Below, one piece after another: positions 1-8,596 of a DNA stretch of 64,000 nt; position 1 is the first letter of the stretch; each line of letters opens with the position of its first letter. The notes under the pieces were generated by a model. It worked only from the letters and a program-made list of their open reading frames with translations. It did not search any database and had not been told where the DNA came from. The stretch is taken from NCBI RefSeq assembly GCF_026898135.2, contig NZ_CP114035.2, positions 310,001 through 374,000 of the forward strand, given 5' to 3'. The stretch comes from Pseudomonas fortuita (GTDB lineage Bacteria > Pseudomonadota > Gammaproteobacteria > Pseudomonadales > Pseudomonadaceae). Position numbers and translations under genes: made by a program.

Positions 1-306
1 ACGGGCGAAGAAGGCCGCATCGACGCGCCGCTTGGTCGCCTCCCAGTTCACGGCCTTGGCGCCGTTCTCGCAGAACTTGACCATGCCGCTTTCCGGCGAA
101 TCGCCCCAGGCGCAGCCCGGGCAGTCGAAGCCGCCGTTCTGGTTGGTCTTGAGCAGGGCGCGAATGTTCTTTAGTGCGTTGTCGCTGCCGACCCATGCCT
201 TGGCCACGCTGCGCAGCGCGCCCCAGCCACCGGCTGGGCCGTGGTAGGGCTTGTAGCGAGGGGTGGAGGCTGGTGCGTTGTCCGGGAGGTGCTGGTAAGA
301 GGTCAC
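1..306 (-). CDS. FdhF/YdeP-family molybdopterin oxidoreductase (N-terminal part, cut by window edge)
   Basis: The first 102 codons of a minus-strand gene that runs off the left edge. It opens with GTG (MTSYQHLPDNAPASTPRYKPY...) and has the family's N-terminal signature: a PAGGWGAL segment, then GGFDCPGCAWGD with two cysteines. This family resembles formate dehydrogenase alpha subunits and is thought to carry a bis-molybdopterin cofactor; its substrate is generally unknown. The start lies 5 nt after the fdhD stop, with GGAG a few bases upstream, so the two are one operon. That fits, because FdhD delivers sulfur to the molybdenum cofactor of such enzymes. No cofactor-binding core is inside the window, so the call rests on the N-terminus and the fdhD linkage. 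Confidence 0.82.
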   Translation of the reverse strand, partial: MTSYQHLPDNAPASTPRYKPYHGPAGGWGALRSVAKAWVGSDNALKNIRALLKTNQNGGFDCPGCAWGDSPESGMVKFCENGAKAVNWEATKRRVDAAFFAR

Positions 307-311
307 TGCTG

Positions 312-1142
312 TTACGACTCCGCCGCCGGGCTGAAGACCCGCGGTGCGCTGTGCTTGGGCAAATGGATGAGGTTGAGGTTGTGCTTGCGTGCCCATTGCA
401 GGGCAAGGCCGGTGGGCGCCGATAGGCTGACCAGGGTCTGGAGGCCGGCACGCAGTACTTTCTGGATCAGCTCCAGGCTGCAGCGGCTGGTGACGATGGC
501 CAAGCCGCCCTGGCTGTCGATGCCTTGGCGCAGCAGGGCGCCGATCAGTTTGTCGAGGGCGTTGTGCCGGCCGATGTCTTCGCGGCCGAGCAAAAGCTCG
601 CCATGGCGGTCCATGAACAGGGCTGCATGCACAGCCCCGCAATGCTGGCCCAGCGGTTGGAAGGCATCGATGCGTTCACGCAGGCCCACCAGCCACTGGG
701 CCGGGGGCAGGGGCGCACCCGGCAGCACGGCCAGGTCCGGCAGCGCCTGCTCCAGGGCTTCGACACCACACAGGCCGCAACCACTGGTGCCGGCCAGTTG
801 GCGGCGCTGGTTTTTCAGGTTCCAGAACGCCCGGCTGGAAATTTCCAGGTCGGCATACATTGCCGAACCGCTGCCGGAGAGCTTCAGGTCGTAGATGTCT
901 GCTGTCCCTTCGACAATGCCGCTGCCAACACTGAAACCGACGGCGAAGTCCTCCAGGTCGGTGGGGCTTACCAGCATCACCGCCTGATTGAGGCCGTTGT
1001 AGACAATGGCCAGGGCCACTTCTTCGGCCAGCGGTGTGCTGTCGCGTCTGGCGTCGGTTAACTGGACGTAATCGTAGGTGTTGCTGGCGGCGGGCATGGA
1101 CAAAGGCGATGAGGCCGCGCAGACCGGAGGTTTGCTGTTCAT
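312..1142 (-). CDS. fdhD: Formate dehydrogenase accessory sulfurtransferase FdhD
   Basis: 276 residues, normal for FdhD. This cytoplasmic protein moves sulfur from the cysteine desulfurase IscS onto the molybdenum cofactor of formate dehydrogenase-like enzymes. The diagnostic CxxC loop is present (GCGLCGV, C122 and C125), as are the GREDIGRHNALDK segment and the C-terminal TSRCSLELI segment. The upstream region has no other gene in this orientation, so fdhD probably starts the operon, with the YdeP-type oxidoreductase following 5 nt after its stop. The function is well supported by family; the client is inferred from adjacency. Confidence 0.95.
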   Translation of the reverse strand: MNSKPPVCAASSPLSMPAASNTYDYVQLTDARRDSTPLAEEVALAIVYNGLNQAVMLVSPTDLEDFAVGFSVGSGIVEGTADIYDLKLSGSGSAMYADLEISSRAFWNLKNQRRQLAGTSGCGLCGVEALEQALPDLAVLPGAPLPPAQWLVGLRERIDAFQPLGQHCGAVHAALFMDRHGELLLGREDIGRHNALDKLIGALLRQGIDSQGGLAIVTSRCSLELIQKVLRAGLQTLVSLSAPTGLALQWARKHNLNLIHLPKHSAPRVFSPAAES

Positions 1143-1319
1143 CGGGGCGTTGAATACCGGCGGCTTTCTGATAGCACAAGCCTAGGCTTGCGGGCCGGCG
1201 GCGTCTAATCGCTAGGGTCTATGCCTTGATAGACCGCGTCGATTGGTCGCACAGGGGGCGGGAGTGGAAAAGCTGGCCTAGACTCGTGAGTCCAAGGTTT
1301 CGTCTACAAGGAGAGCGCA

Positions 1320-1760
1320 ATGAGCCTGTTCAGTTTCGTGAAGGAAGCCGGCGAGAAGTTGATCGACCTGCTGACCCCCGGCAATGCCAATGCCGAGGAG
1401 CAGCTCAAGAAGCACGTGGAGAGTGTCGGCCTGGGAAACCCGAACATCAAAGCCACTGTAGAGGGAGACAAGATCATCCTCAAGGGTGAGGTGGCCAGCC
1501 AGGAGGAGAAGGAAAAGATCATTCTTGCAGCCGGTAACATCAATGGTGTGGCCAGCGTGGATGACCAGATTACAGTGACAGGGCCAGTGGTGAAGGCGGC
1601 CAGGTTCATTACGGTGAAAAAGGGCGACACGCTATCGGCCATTTCAGTCGTGGTGTACGGCAACGCCAACCAGTACAACAAGATTTTCGAGGCCAACAAG
1701 CCGATGCTGTCGCACCCGGACAAGATTTATCCGGGGCAGGTGCTACGTATTCCTGACTGA
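1320..1760 (+). CDS. BON-LysM domain protein (Kbp/YgaU-like, peptidoglycan or K+-binding type)
   Basis: 146 residues preceded by AAGGAG. A BON domain spans about residues 23-90 (IKATVEGDKIILKGEVASQE...) and a C-terminal LysM about 97-145 (FITVKKGDTLSAIS...YPGQVLRIPD). There is no signal peptide. Length and domain order match E. coli Kbp (YgaU), a soluble protein reported to bind potassium through BON and LysM. A housekeeping or stress role in the cytoplasm or at the envelope is inferred from that homology only. It is monocistronic, with a REP pair directly downstream. Confidence 0.88.
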   Translation: MSLFSFVKEAGEKLIDLLTPGNANAEEQLKKHVESVGLGNPNIKATVEGDKIILKGEVASQEEKEKIILAAGNINGVASVDDQITVTGPVVKAARFITVKKGDTLSAISVVVYGNANQYNKIFEANKPMLSHPDKIYPGQVLRIPD

Positions 1761-1771
1761 TCTTCGCAGCC

Positions 1772-1871
1772 TGGACCGGCCTCTTCCGGGACAAGCCCCC
1801 CCATAGCTTTACCGCTGAACCTGAACCCAGCGGCCAACTTGTGGGAGCGGGCTTGTCCCGCGAATGGGGCC
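1772..1871. repeat. REP pair (inverted)
   Basis: Two opposed copies of the P. putida-type REP palindrome (GTGGGAGCGGGCTTGTCCCG and a degraded mirror copy) lie between the convergent ends of the BON-LysM and HAD genes. The left copy has drifted (CTCTTCCGGGACAAGCC, with C-run slippage). Confidence 0.85.
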
Positions 1872-2534
1872 TCATAGGCCTACCAGTAACTCCCGGTAAT
1901 CCTCGACGGCCGCAAACTCTTCGGTATCCCGCGGCCCTGCCTTGCTATCCGGCTGGCGCACCGCCAGCAGGTGCCCCACGCCAAACTGCCGCGCACTGCG
2001 CAGAATCGCCAGTGTGTCATCGATGAACAGGCTGCGTTGCGGCTCAAAGCCGATGTCTGCCTGTAATGCATCCCAGAACTGCGGGCTTTCCTTCGGGTAG
2101 CCGTAATCGTGCGAGCTGATCAGCCGTTCGAAATACGGTGCCAGTTCCACCCGCTCCAGCTTCAGCGACAGCGAGTCACGGTGGGCATTGGTGATCATCA
2201 CCACGCGTTTGCCCGCCTTGCGGATTGCCGCCAGGAAGGTATCGGCGTCTGGTCGCAGGGCGATCAGGTCGGCGATTTCCTGCTTCAGCTCACGGATCGG
2301 CAGGCGCAACTCGCGGCTCCAGAAGTCCAGGCAATACCAGTTCAGGGTGCCGGCATTGCGCTCAAACAGCGGCTGCAGCTCCATTTGCGCCATGGCCCGG
2401 CTCACCCCGTGCAGCTCGGCATAGCGCTGAGGCAGGTGCTCCAGCCAGAAGCGGTTGTCGTAATGCAGGTCGAGCAGGGTGCCGTCCATGTCCAGCAGGA
2501 CGGTATCGATGGCAGACCAGGGAATAACAGGCAT
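1872..2534 (-). CDS. yrfG: HAD-family GMP/IMP nucleotidase (YrfG-like)
   Basis: 220 residues from ATG 2534. An in-frame start 159 nt further up is unlikely because it would overlap the divergent nudE start. HAD motif I is near the N-terminus (LLDMDGTLLD), motif II is VMITNAHR, and motif III/IV is SLFIDDTLAIL. Length and pattern match E. coli YrfG (222 residues), which dephosphorylates GMP and IMP. It is divergent from nudE across 64 bp, and nudE, yrfG-like and mrcA genes are neighbours in many gammaproteobacteria. The exact substrate is inferred from that context. Confidence 0.85.
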   Translation of the reverse strand: MPVIPWSAIDTVLLDMDGTLLDLHYDNRFWLEHLPQRYAELHGVSRAMAQMELQPLFERNAGTLNWYCLDFWSRELRLPIRELKQEIADLIALRPDADTFLAAIRKAGKRVVMITNAHRDSLSLKLERVELAPYFERLISSHDYGYPKESPQFWDALQADIGFEPQRSLFIDDTLAILRSARQFGVGHLLAVRQPDSKAGPRDTEEFAAVEDYRELLVGL

Positions 2535-2598
2535 GGGAAACTCTCGATCAGTCGGCAAGCCACGGTATAGTAACCCGTTCACGCCAAGGAGCCGCCCC

Positions 2599-3165
2599 AT
2601 GCGCCAGAAACCCACCGTCCTCAGCCGCGAAATCGTCGCCAGCAGCCGTCTGTTTCGCGTCGAAGCCGTGCAATTGCGCTTCAGCAATGGCACTGAGCGT
2701 ACCTACGAGCGCCTGGTGGGCCGGGGTAACGGCTACGGCGCAGTGATGATCGTGGCCATGCTCGACGCCGAGCATGCCGTGCTGGTGGAGGAATACTGTG
2801 GTGGCACCGACGAATACGAGCTGTCGTTGCCCAAGGGCCTGATCGAGCCGGGCGAAGACGTGCTGGCGGCAGCCGACCGGGAGCTCAAGGAAGAAGCCGG
2901 TTTTGGCGCACGCCAGCTGGAGCACCTGACCGAGCTGTCGCTGTCGCCGGGCTACATGAGCCAGAAGATCCAGGTGGTACTGGCTACCGACTTGTACGAA
3001 GAGCGCCTGGAAGGCGATGAGCCAGAACCGATGCGGGTCGACAAGGTCAACCTGCGCGAGCTGTCGGCATTGGCCATGCATCCGCAGTTCACCGAGGGAC
3101 GTGCCCTGGCGGCGCTTTACCTGACACGTGACTTGCTGATTCAGCGGGGGCTGCTGGAGCTATGA
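2599..3165 (+). CDS. nudE: ADP compounds hydrolase NudE (Nudix family)
   Basis: 188 residues; AAGGAG lies 8 nt before ATG 2599, which excludes longer upstream frames. The complete Nudix box starts at residue 80 (GLIEPGEDVLAAADREL, then KEEAGF), giving the G-x5-E-x7-REL-x-EE-x-G pattern that binds Mg2+. NudE hydrolyses ADP-ribose, Ap3A and NADH-type compounds in the cytoplasm. Its last four bases overlap the cysQ start (ATGA), so the two are translationally coupled. The divergent neighbour is the yrfG-like phosphatase. Confidence 0.93.
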   Translation: MRQKPTVLSREIVASSRLFRVEAVQLRFSNGTERTYERLVGRGNGYGAVMIVAMLDAEHAVLVEEYCGGTDEYELSLPKGLIEPGEDVLAAADRELKEEAGFGARQLEHLTELSLSPGYMSQKIQVVLATDLYEERLEGDEPEPMRVDKVNLRELSALAMHPQFTEGRALAALYLTRDLLIQRGLLEL

Positions 3166-3980
3166 ACGACCTGCAACTGATGCACGAAGTGGTCAAACTG
3201 GCGTTGTCGGCGGGTGAGGCGATCCTGCCGTTCTGGCGTGCCGATGTGGCCGTGACCAACAAGGCCGACGACTCGCCGGTTACCGCCGCCGACCTGGCGG
3301 CGCACCGGGTGATTGCCGATGGCCTGCTGGCGCTGGCGCCGCATATTCCGGTGCTGTCCGAGGAGGACTGCAACATTGCGCTGGCCGAGCGTCAGGGTTG
3401 GAGCCGCTGGTGGCTGGTCGACCCGCTGGACGGCACCAAGGAGTTCATTGCCGGCAGCGAAGAGTTCACGGTCAACATCGCCCTGGTCGAAAACGGCGAG
3501 GTGGTGTTTGGCGTGGTGTCGATGCCCACCAATGGGCGCTGCTATTTTGGTGGGCGCGGCATGGGGGCCTGGCGTGCAGATGCCGGTGAGGCAGCCCAGC
3601 TGATTCAGGTACGCAACGCACCTGCACAGGGCGAGCGTTTTACCGTGGTGGCCAGCCGTCGACACTCCAGCCCGGAGCAGGAAGCGTTGTTGGCCGGCCT
3701 TGGGGCCGCTGTGGGAGAGCTGGAGCTGGCCAATATTGGCAGCTCGTTGAAGTTCTGCCTGTTGGCTGAGGGCAGTGCCGATTGTTATCCGCGCCTGGCG
3801 CCGACTTCGCAGTGGGACACTGCAGCGGCGCAGGGTGTGGTGGAAGGGGCCGGCGGCGAGGTGATCGGGCTGGATGGCTTGCCGTTCCGGTATCCGCCGC
3901 GCGAGTCGCTGCTTAACCCGTATTTTTTGGCATTGCCGGCCAATGCTGCATGGCGCCAGGCCTTCCTGAACCTCATCTGA
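3162..3980 (+). CDS. cysQ: 3'(2'),5'-bisphosphate nucleotidase CysQ
   Basis: 272 residues of the inositol-monophosphatase superfamily. The metal-binding core is WWLVDPLDGTKEF (about residue 84 on), preceded by LSEEDC and followed near the C-terminus by WDTAAAQGVVEGAGG. CysQ converts 3'-phosphoadenosine 5'-phosphate to AMP, clearing an inhibitory by-product of sulfate assimilation. It starts inside the end of nudE. The pairing of two nucleotide-derivative hydrolases fits a clean-up operon. At 272 residues it is slightly longer than the E. coli enzyme (246). Confidence 0.93.
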   Translation: MNDLQLMHEVVKLALSAGEAILPFWRADVAVTNKADDSPVTAADLAAHRVIADGLLALAPHIPVLSEEDCNIALAERQGWSRWWLVDPLDGTKEFIAGSEEFTVNIALVENGEVVFGVVSMPTNGRCYFGGRGMGAWRADAGEAAQLIQVRNAPAQGERFTVVASRRHSSPEQEALLAGLGAAVGELELANIGSSLKFCLLAEGSADCYPRLAPTSQWDTAAAQGVVEGAGGEVIGLDGLPFRYPPRESLLNPYFLALPANAAWRQAFLNLI

Positions 3981-4057
3981 CGGATTTCACCGCTCTCACA
4001 GGGATTGCGCCAGTCTTTGGGTTGTGTGCCAGGCAGTTGCTTCAAGCGGCTGTCGGG

Positions 4058-4513
4058 CTAGCGGTGCAGAACGTACTGGCCGCTGAATTTCACGGCAGGC
4101 TCGTCACGTCCGGCATTGCTCACGGTGGTTTCCAACGTCAACCGCGCCCGCCCACGGCGCTGGTACATGGCTATGAATCGTTCCCAGGTTTTTTCGTCGG
4201 GCGCTGCACAACGCGCCACCGCCGCTCCGGTAACCGGCAACGGATAACTGATCTGCCCTTCCTGGATGACGATATGCCCGTCATCGATCCCCAGCTCACG
4301 CAGTCGCAGGTGCAGCCAGCCCCAGCCCACCAGCACGGCCGCGCAGTACAGGCTGCCGCCGAACATGGTGCTCTTGTGGTTGACGTTGGCCGCCAGCGGC
4401 AGTTGCAGGCGCAGGGTGTGCTGTTGCCAATCGACTACTTCCAGGCCCATTTCCCGGGTCAGGGGGATATCGCTGTGCAGTACGGATTGCAGGTACTGGC
4501 TATCGGTGTTCAT
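4058..4513 (-). CDS. YiiD C-terminal-type thioesterase (hot-dog fold)
   Basis: 151 residues from ATG 4513. Its A is shared with the stop of the upstream response regulator gene (TGATG), so translation is coupled to the sensor-regulator pair. A TTG one codon earlier is less likely. The hot-dog region runs from about residue 20 (TREMGLEVVDW) through NHKSTMFGGSLYCAA, which resembles the thioesterase domain at the C-terminus of E. coli YiiD. It presumably hydrolyses an acyl-CoA or other thioester, but the substrate cannot be told. The tight coupling to a DctBD-type two-component system is unusual. Confidence 0.78.
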   Translation of the reverse strand: MNTDSQYLQSVLHSDIPLTREMGLEVVDWQQHTLRLQLPLAANVNHKSTMFGGSLYCAAVLVGWGWLHLRLRELGIDDGHIVIQEGQISYPLPVTGAAVARCAAPDEKTWERFIAMYQRRGRARLTLETTVSNAGRDEPAVKFSGQYVLHR

Positions 4514-5919
4514 CAACGGTGATCCTCTTGATCGTCGTGCCCGCCGCCGGCGCCATCAAAGCTCAAACCGTGCTTGCGTAGCTTGTCGTGCAGGGTCTTG
4601 CGGGGGATGCCCAGGGCCTCGGCCAGGCTGCGCATGGAGCCATGTGGCTGGGCCAGTTCGGCAGCGATCAGTGAGCGTTCGAAGTGCTCGACCTGTTCGC
4701 TGAGGTTGCCACTCGGCATTGGCGCTGCAAGTGCCGTCGCCGGCGGCGTCTGGCCGTCCAGGGCCAGTTCCAGGCCAAGGGCGAAACGCTCGGCGGCGTT
4801 CTGCAACTCGCGCACATTGCCTGGCCAGGCGTGACGTAGCAGCACGGCGCGCTGGTGTGGCTGCAGGGTGTGTGGCGGCAGGCCATGGCGCTGGCTGGCG
4901 GCGTCGGCGAAGTGCTGGAACAGCACCAGGATGTCATCGCCGCGCTCGCGCAACGGTGGGATACGCAACGGCGCCACGTTAAGCCGGTAATACAGGTCGG
5001 CACGAAAGCGCCCCTGGTCGGCGGACTGGCGCAGGTCTTCCTTGGTTGCGGCAATGATGCGGATATCCAGTGGGATCAGCTGGTTGCCGCCGAGTCGCTC
5101 GACCACCCGCTCCTGCAACATGCGTAGCAGTTTTACCTGTACATCCAGGCTCATGCTCTCGATCTCGTCGAGGAACAGCGTGCCGCCATTGGCGAACTCG
5201 AATTTGCCGATGCGGCGCTTCTGCGCGCCGGTAAACGCGCCGGGCTCATGGCCGAACAGCTCGCTCTCGACCACCGACTCGGCCAGCGCACCGGCGTTGA
5301 TCGCCACGAACGGGCCGTCGCGGCGGCTGGACAGGTCGTGCAGGGCGCGCGCCACCACCTCTTTGCCAGCGCCGGTTTCACCCAGGATCAGCACATCGGC
5401 GCGGGTGCCGGCCAGGGCGCCAATCTGCTCGCGCAGGCGCAGCATGGATGGCGCATGGCCGACCAGGCGGGTGGCCAGTTGCTGGCGGTCGCTCAGTGCC
5501 AGGCGCAGGCTGCGGTTGTCCAGCACCAGGCGGCGCAGGGCCAGGGCGCGGCGCACGCTGTCGAGCAGCGCGTCGGTGGCGAAGGGTTTTTCCAGGAAGT
5601 CATAAGCCCCGGCGCGCATCGCCTGCACCGCCAGCGGCACATCGCCATGGCCGGTGATCAGCAGCACCGGCAGCTCGCTGTCGCGGCCGTGCAGTTGCTC
5701 CAGCAGTTGCAGGCCATCGATGCCGGGCATGCGGATGTCGCTGACCACCACACCGGGCCAGTCGGCCTCGATACGGTCAGCCAGGCCTTGGGCATCGGCC
5801 AGGGCGACCACCTTGAGCCCTGCCAGGTCCAGGGTCTGGCTCAGGGCCTGGCGCAGGTGCGGGTCATCGTCGACCAGGATGACCTGGGCTTGGCTGTCGA
5901 TCAATGTCTCGGTGGTCAT
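4513..5919 (-). CDS. Sigma54-dependent response regulator (DctD/MifR-like)
   Basis: 468 residues in three domains. The receiver carries the phospho-acceptor Asp at about residue 61 (VVSDIRMPG). The AAA+ domain has Walker A GETGAGKE at about 180-187 and GAFTGA at about 227-232, the loop that contacts sigma54. A Fis-type helix-turn-helix lies at the C-terminus (MRSLAEALGIPRKTLHDKL). It activates RpoN promoters when phosphorylated by the kinase encoded just upstream, whose stop overlaps its start by 4 nt. DctD/MifR relatives respond to C4-dicarboxylates or 2-oxoglutarate; no dicarboxylate transporter gene lies in this window, so the regulon is unknown. Confidence 0.9.
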   Translation of the reverse strand: MTTETLIDSQAQVILVDDDPHLRQALSQTLDLAGLKVVALADAQGLADRIEADWPGVVVSDIRMPGIDGLQLLEQLHGRDSELPVLLITGHGDVPLAVQAMRAGAYDFLEKPFATDALLDSVRRALALRRLVLDNRSLRLALSDRQQLATRLVGHAPSMLRLREQIGALAGTRADVLILGETGAGKEVVARALHDLSSRRDGPFVAINAGALAESVVESELFGHEPGAFTGAQKRRIGKFEFANGGTLFLDEIESMSLDVQVKLLRMLQERVVERLGGNQLIPLDIRIIAATKEDLRQSADQGRFRADLYYRLNVAPLRIPPLRERGDDILVLFQHFADAASQRHGLPPHTLQPHQRAVLLRHAWPGNVRELQNAAERFALGLELALDGQTPPATALAAPMPSGNLSEQVEHFERSLIAAELAQPHGSMRSLAEALGIPRKTLHDKLRKHGLSFDGAGGGHDDQEDHR

Positions 5920-7733
5920 GCCGAGGGGTCCTCCGAATTGGGCAAAGTAGCGCCAGGCGCGGCCACACGCAGCTGCAGGGTCAGCAGTGCGCCACCTTCC
6001 GGGTGGTTGGCCAGCAGCAGCTCACCGCCCAAGGCGCGCATCAGGCTTTCACAGATAGCCAGGCCCAAGCCCAGGCCCTGGGTGCGGGTCTTGGTGGTAA
6101 AGAACGGCTCCTTGGCGTGCTCCAGGGCCTGGCGGCTGAAACCTGGGCCGTTGTCGCGGATGTACAGGTAGACGCAGTCATCGCGCTGCTCGGCACTTAG
6201 CCACAAGCGGCGCGGGTTGGCCTTTTCGGTCAGGGCGTCGAGGGCATTGGCCAGCAGGTTGCCGAGCACCTGGCGCAGGCGGGTTTCACCGGCCTGTACC
6301 CACAAGGTCGCCTCCGGCAGGTCGCGGATCAGCTCCACGGCCATTGCACGGCGGCGTTTGGCCAGCAGTGCCAGCGCATCGTCCAGGGCGGGCTGCAGGG
6401 CCACGCTTTCCGGAGCATGCCGGTCGCGGCGGGCGAAGGCGCGCAGGTGGGCGATGATCGAGGCCATGCGCCCGGTCAGCTCGCCGATCAGCTTGAGGTT
6501 GCCGCGGGCGTCATCGGTGCGTTGGTGGTCCAGCAGGATCTCGGCGTTTTCCGCGTAACTGCGGATGGCGGCCAGCGGCTGGTTGAGCTCGTGGCTGATG
6601 CTGGCCGACATGGTGCCCAATACCGATAGCTTGCCGGCCTGCACCAGTTCATCCTGGGCGCGCACCGCCTCCTGCTGGGCGTTCTCGCGTTCCAGCACAG
6701 CATTTTTCAGCCGGGTGTTCAGGCCTTCAAGGTCGGCGGTGCGTTCGGCCACGCGCTTTTCCAGCTCCTGACGGCCACGGGCTTCGAAGTCGATGCGGTC
6801 GATGTAGTGGCGCCGCCGTTGCATGACCAGGCCGGCCAGCAGCATCAGTACCAGCAGGGTGCCGGCACCGATGGCCATCACCGTTTGCACCGAGCGATCG
6901 ACCAGCATGCGCGGGGCGAGGATGCTGACCTGCCAGCCGGTTTCCTTGATGTCGCGGGTCTGGGTGATCCAGGCGTCCGGGTTGAGCATCAGCGGTTGTG
7001 GGGCCTGGGTGGGGTAGGGCTGGATGGCGATGATGGCCTGGCGCTCGGCCTCGGTCAGCGTGCGGGTAGCACGGAAGCGCCAGTCGGGTCGCGACGTCAG
7101 GATGACCACGCCATTGTGATCGGTCAGCAGCAGCTGCTCGGGGGTGCGGCCCCAAAGGGTCTCGGTGTGGTCGAGGTCGACCTTGACCACCAGCACGCCA
7201 ACGATTCGCTCGCGGTCTCGCACGGCTGCTGCAAAGAAGTAGCCGCGTTTGGCCGAGGTGGTGCCCTGGCCGAAGAAGCGGCCCAGGTGGCCGGCCATGG
7301 CTTCGTTGAAGTACGGGCGGAAGGCGAAGTTGCGGCCGACGAAGCTGTCGCGTTTGTCCCAGTTGGACGCGGCCAAGGTGTTGCCGCTGACGTCCATCAG
7401 GTACATCACCTCGGCACCGGTCTGCTGCACGATGTCCTTGAGCAGGCGGTTGGCGTTGGTCACCGCTTCCAGGCGGAACGGGTCGGCCAGCACGCCACGC
7501 AGCGCCGGCAGGTCGCCGAGGATTTGCGGCAAGGTTTCGTAGCGGTGCAGGGTGCCGAGCAGGTTGGCGACGTACAGGTCGAGGGTCTGGCGGTTCTGCG
7601 AGGCCAGCTCTTCCTGGTAATAGCGTTCGGCCAAGTGATGCAGGGGCCACAGCAACGGGGCCAGGCACAGGGCCAGCAAGGCCAGGCTGCGCCAGCGCGG
7701 ACGGCGTGGGGGCGTGGGTTTTGCAATCATCAC
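5916..7733 (-). CDS. Sensor histidine kinase (DctB/MifS-like, periplasmic dCache sensor)
   Basis: 605 residues. A first membrane segment (about 15-34) is followed by a ~250-residue periplasmic region of double-Cache type (VMYLMDVSGNTLAASNWDKR...), a second membrane segment (about 284-305), a coiled coil, then the HisKA box (SASISHELNQPLAAIRSYAEN, H381) and an HATPase domain with the DNGPGFS and GLGLGLAICESL motifs. This is the DctB architecture for sensing small carboxylates in the periplasm. It is first in an operon with the sigma54 regulator and thioesterase. The ligand is not deducible from sequence. Confidence 0.9.
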   Translation of the reverse strand: MMIAKPTPPRRPRWRSLALLALCLAPLLWPLHHLAERYYQEELASQNRQTLDLYVANLLGTLHRYETLPQILGDLPALRGVLADPFRLEAVTNANRLLKDIVQQTGAEVMYLMDVSGNTLAASNWDKRDSFVGRNFAFRPYFNEAMAGHLGRFFGQGTTSAKRGYFFAAAVRDRERIVGVLVVKVDLDHTETLWGRTPEQLLLTDHNGVVILTSRPDWRFRATRTLTEAERQAIIAIQPYPTQAPQPLMLNPDAWITQTRDIKETGWQVSILAPRMLVDRSVQTVMAIGAGTLLVLMLLAGLVMQRRRHYIDRIDFEARGRQELEKRVAERTADLEGLNTRLKNAVLERENAQQEAVRAQDELVQAGKLSVLGTMSASISHELNQPLAAIRSYAENAEILLDHQRTDDARGNLKLIGELTGRMASIIAHLRAFARRDRHAPESVALQPALDDALALLAKRRRAMAVELIRDLPEATLWVQAGETRLRQVLGNLLANALDALTEKANPRRLWLSAEQRDDCVYLYIRDNGPGFSRQALEHAKEPFFTTKTRTQGLGLGLAICESLMRALGGELLLANHPEGGALLTLQLRVAAPGATLPNSEDPSA

Positions 7734-7772
7734 GTAAATGCGCCAGAAAAGTCTGGCGCAATTATGCGCTAG

Positions 7773-8318
7773 TTATGGCAGCAGTTCCGCCTCTGCCAGT
7801 GGCAGGCCGACTTTGTCCTTGTCCGACAGCACCGGTGGCTGCTGCAGCCCCCAGTCGATGGCCAGTTGCGGGTCGTCCCAACGGATGCAGCGGTCAGCGC
7901 CGGGGTTGTAGTAGTCGGTGGTCTTGTAGAGGAACTCGACCGACTCGCTCACCACCGCAAAACCATGGGCGAAGCCGGGTGGAATCCAGAGTTGGCGGTG
8001 GTTGTCGGCCGACAGATGCACGGCGACCCATTGGCCGAAGGTTGGCGAGCTTTTGCGCACGTCCACGGCGACATCGCGGATTTCCCCGTGCACCACCCTT
8101 ACCAGCTTGCCTTGTGTGTTTTCTACCTGATAGTGCAGGCCGCGCAGCACGCCCTTGTTGGAGCGCGAGTGGTTGTCCTGCACGAACTCGGTGCGCACGC
8201 CGGTTTGCCGTGCGAACTCACGTGCGTTGAATGCCTCGAAGAAAAAACCACGGCTGTCACCGTGAACCTTCGGCTCGATGATCAGTACTTCAGGGATTGC
8301 GGTAGGGATGATGTTCAT
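7773..8318 (-). CDS. rmlC: dTDP-4-dehydrorhamnose 3,5-epimerase
   Basis: 181 residues, full length for RmlC (cupin fold), which epimerises dTDP-4-keto-6-deoxyglucose at C3 and C5 on the way to dTDP-L-rhamnose. Catalytic landmarks are DSRGFFFE, the His of VLRGLHYQ (H62), and the PPGFAHGF and YKTTDYYNP segments. It stands alone: rmlB, rmlD and rmlA, usually its operon partners, are absent from the window. It is either an isolated member of the pathway or a paralog. A 278-bp AT-rich gap separates it from the divergent aguA. Confidence 0.92.
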   Translation of the reverse strand: MNIIPTAIPEVLIIEPKVHGDSRGFFFEAFNAREFARQTGVRTEFVQDNHSRSNKGVLRGLHYQVENTQGKLVRVVHGEIRDVAVDVRKSSPTFGQWVAVHLSADNHRQLWIPPGFAHGFAVVSESVEFLYKTTDYYNPGADRCIRWDDPQLAIDWGLQQPPVLSDKDKVGLPLAEAELLP

Positions 8319-8596
8319 AGCGGCTCGCTGGCCCGTTGCTCACGTAATGACCCTAGTCGGCCTTGTCGGAAATTTCCGCGCGTACCTGTAAAAGGATGCA
8401 TAAGGTGTGGCTTTGGTAGACGGCAGCCCGTTCCATTACCCACACCATTCCACTTATTTACCGATTGTTATCGATTTGAAAGCGCCGAATGGTGTGATTT
8501 TATGCATATATTGGGCTTCAAATATCGATATGTATCGGTTATAAATTGCCAAACGCCCCAGCACACTCCGGCTCAGGGCCATCACAGAGGTCACCC

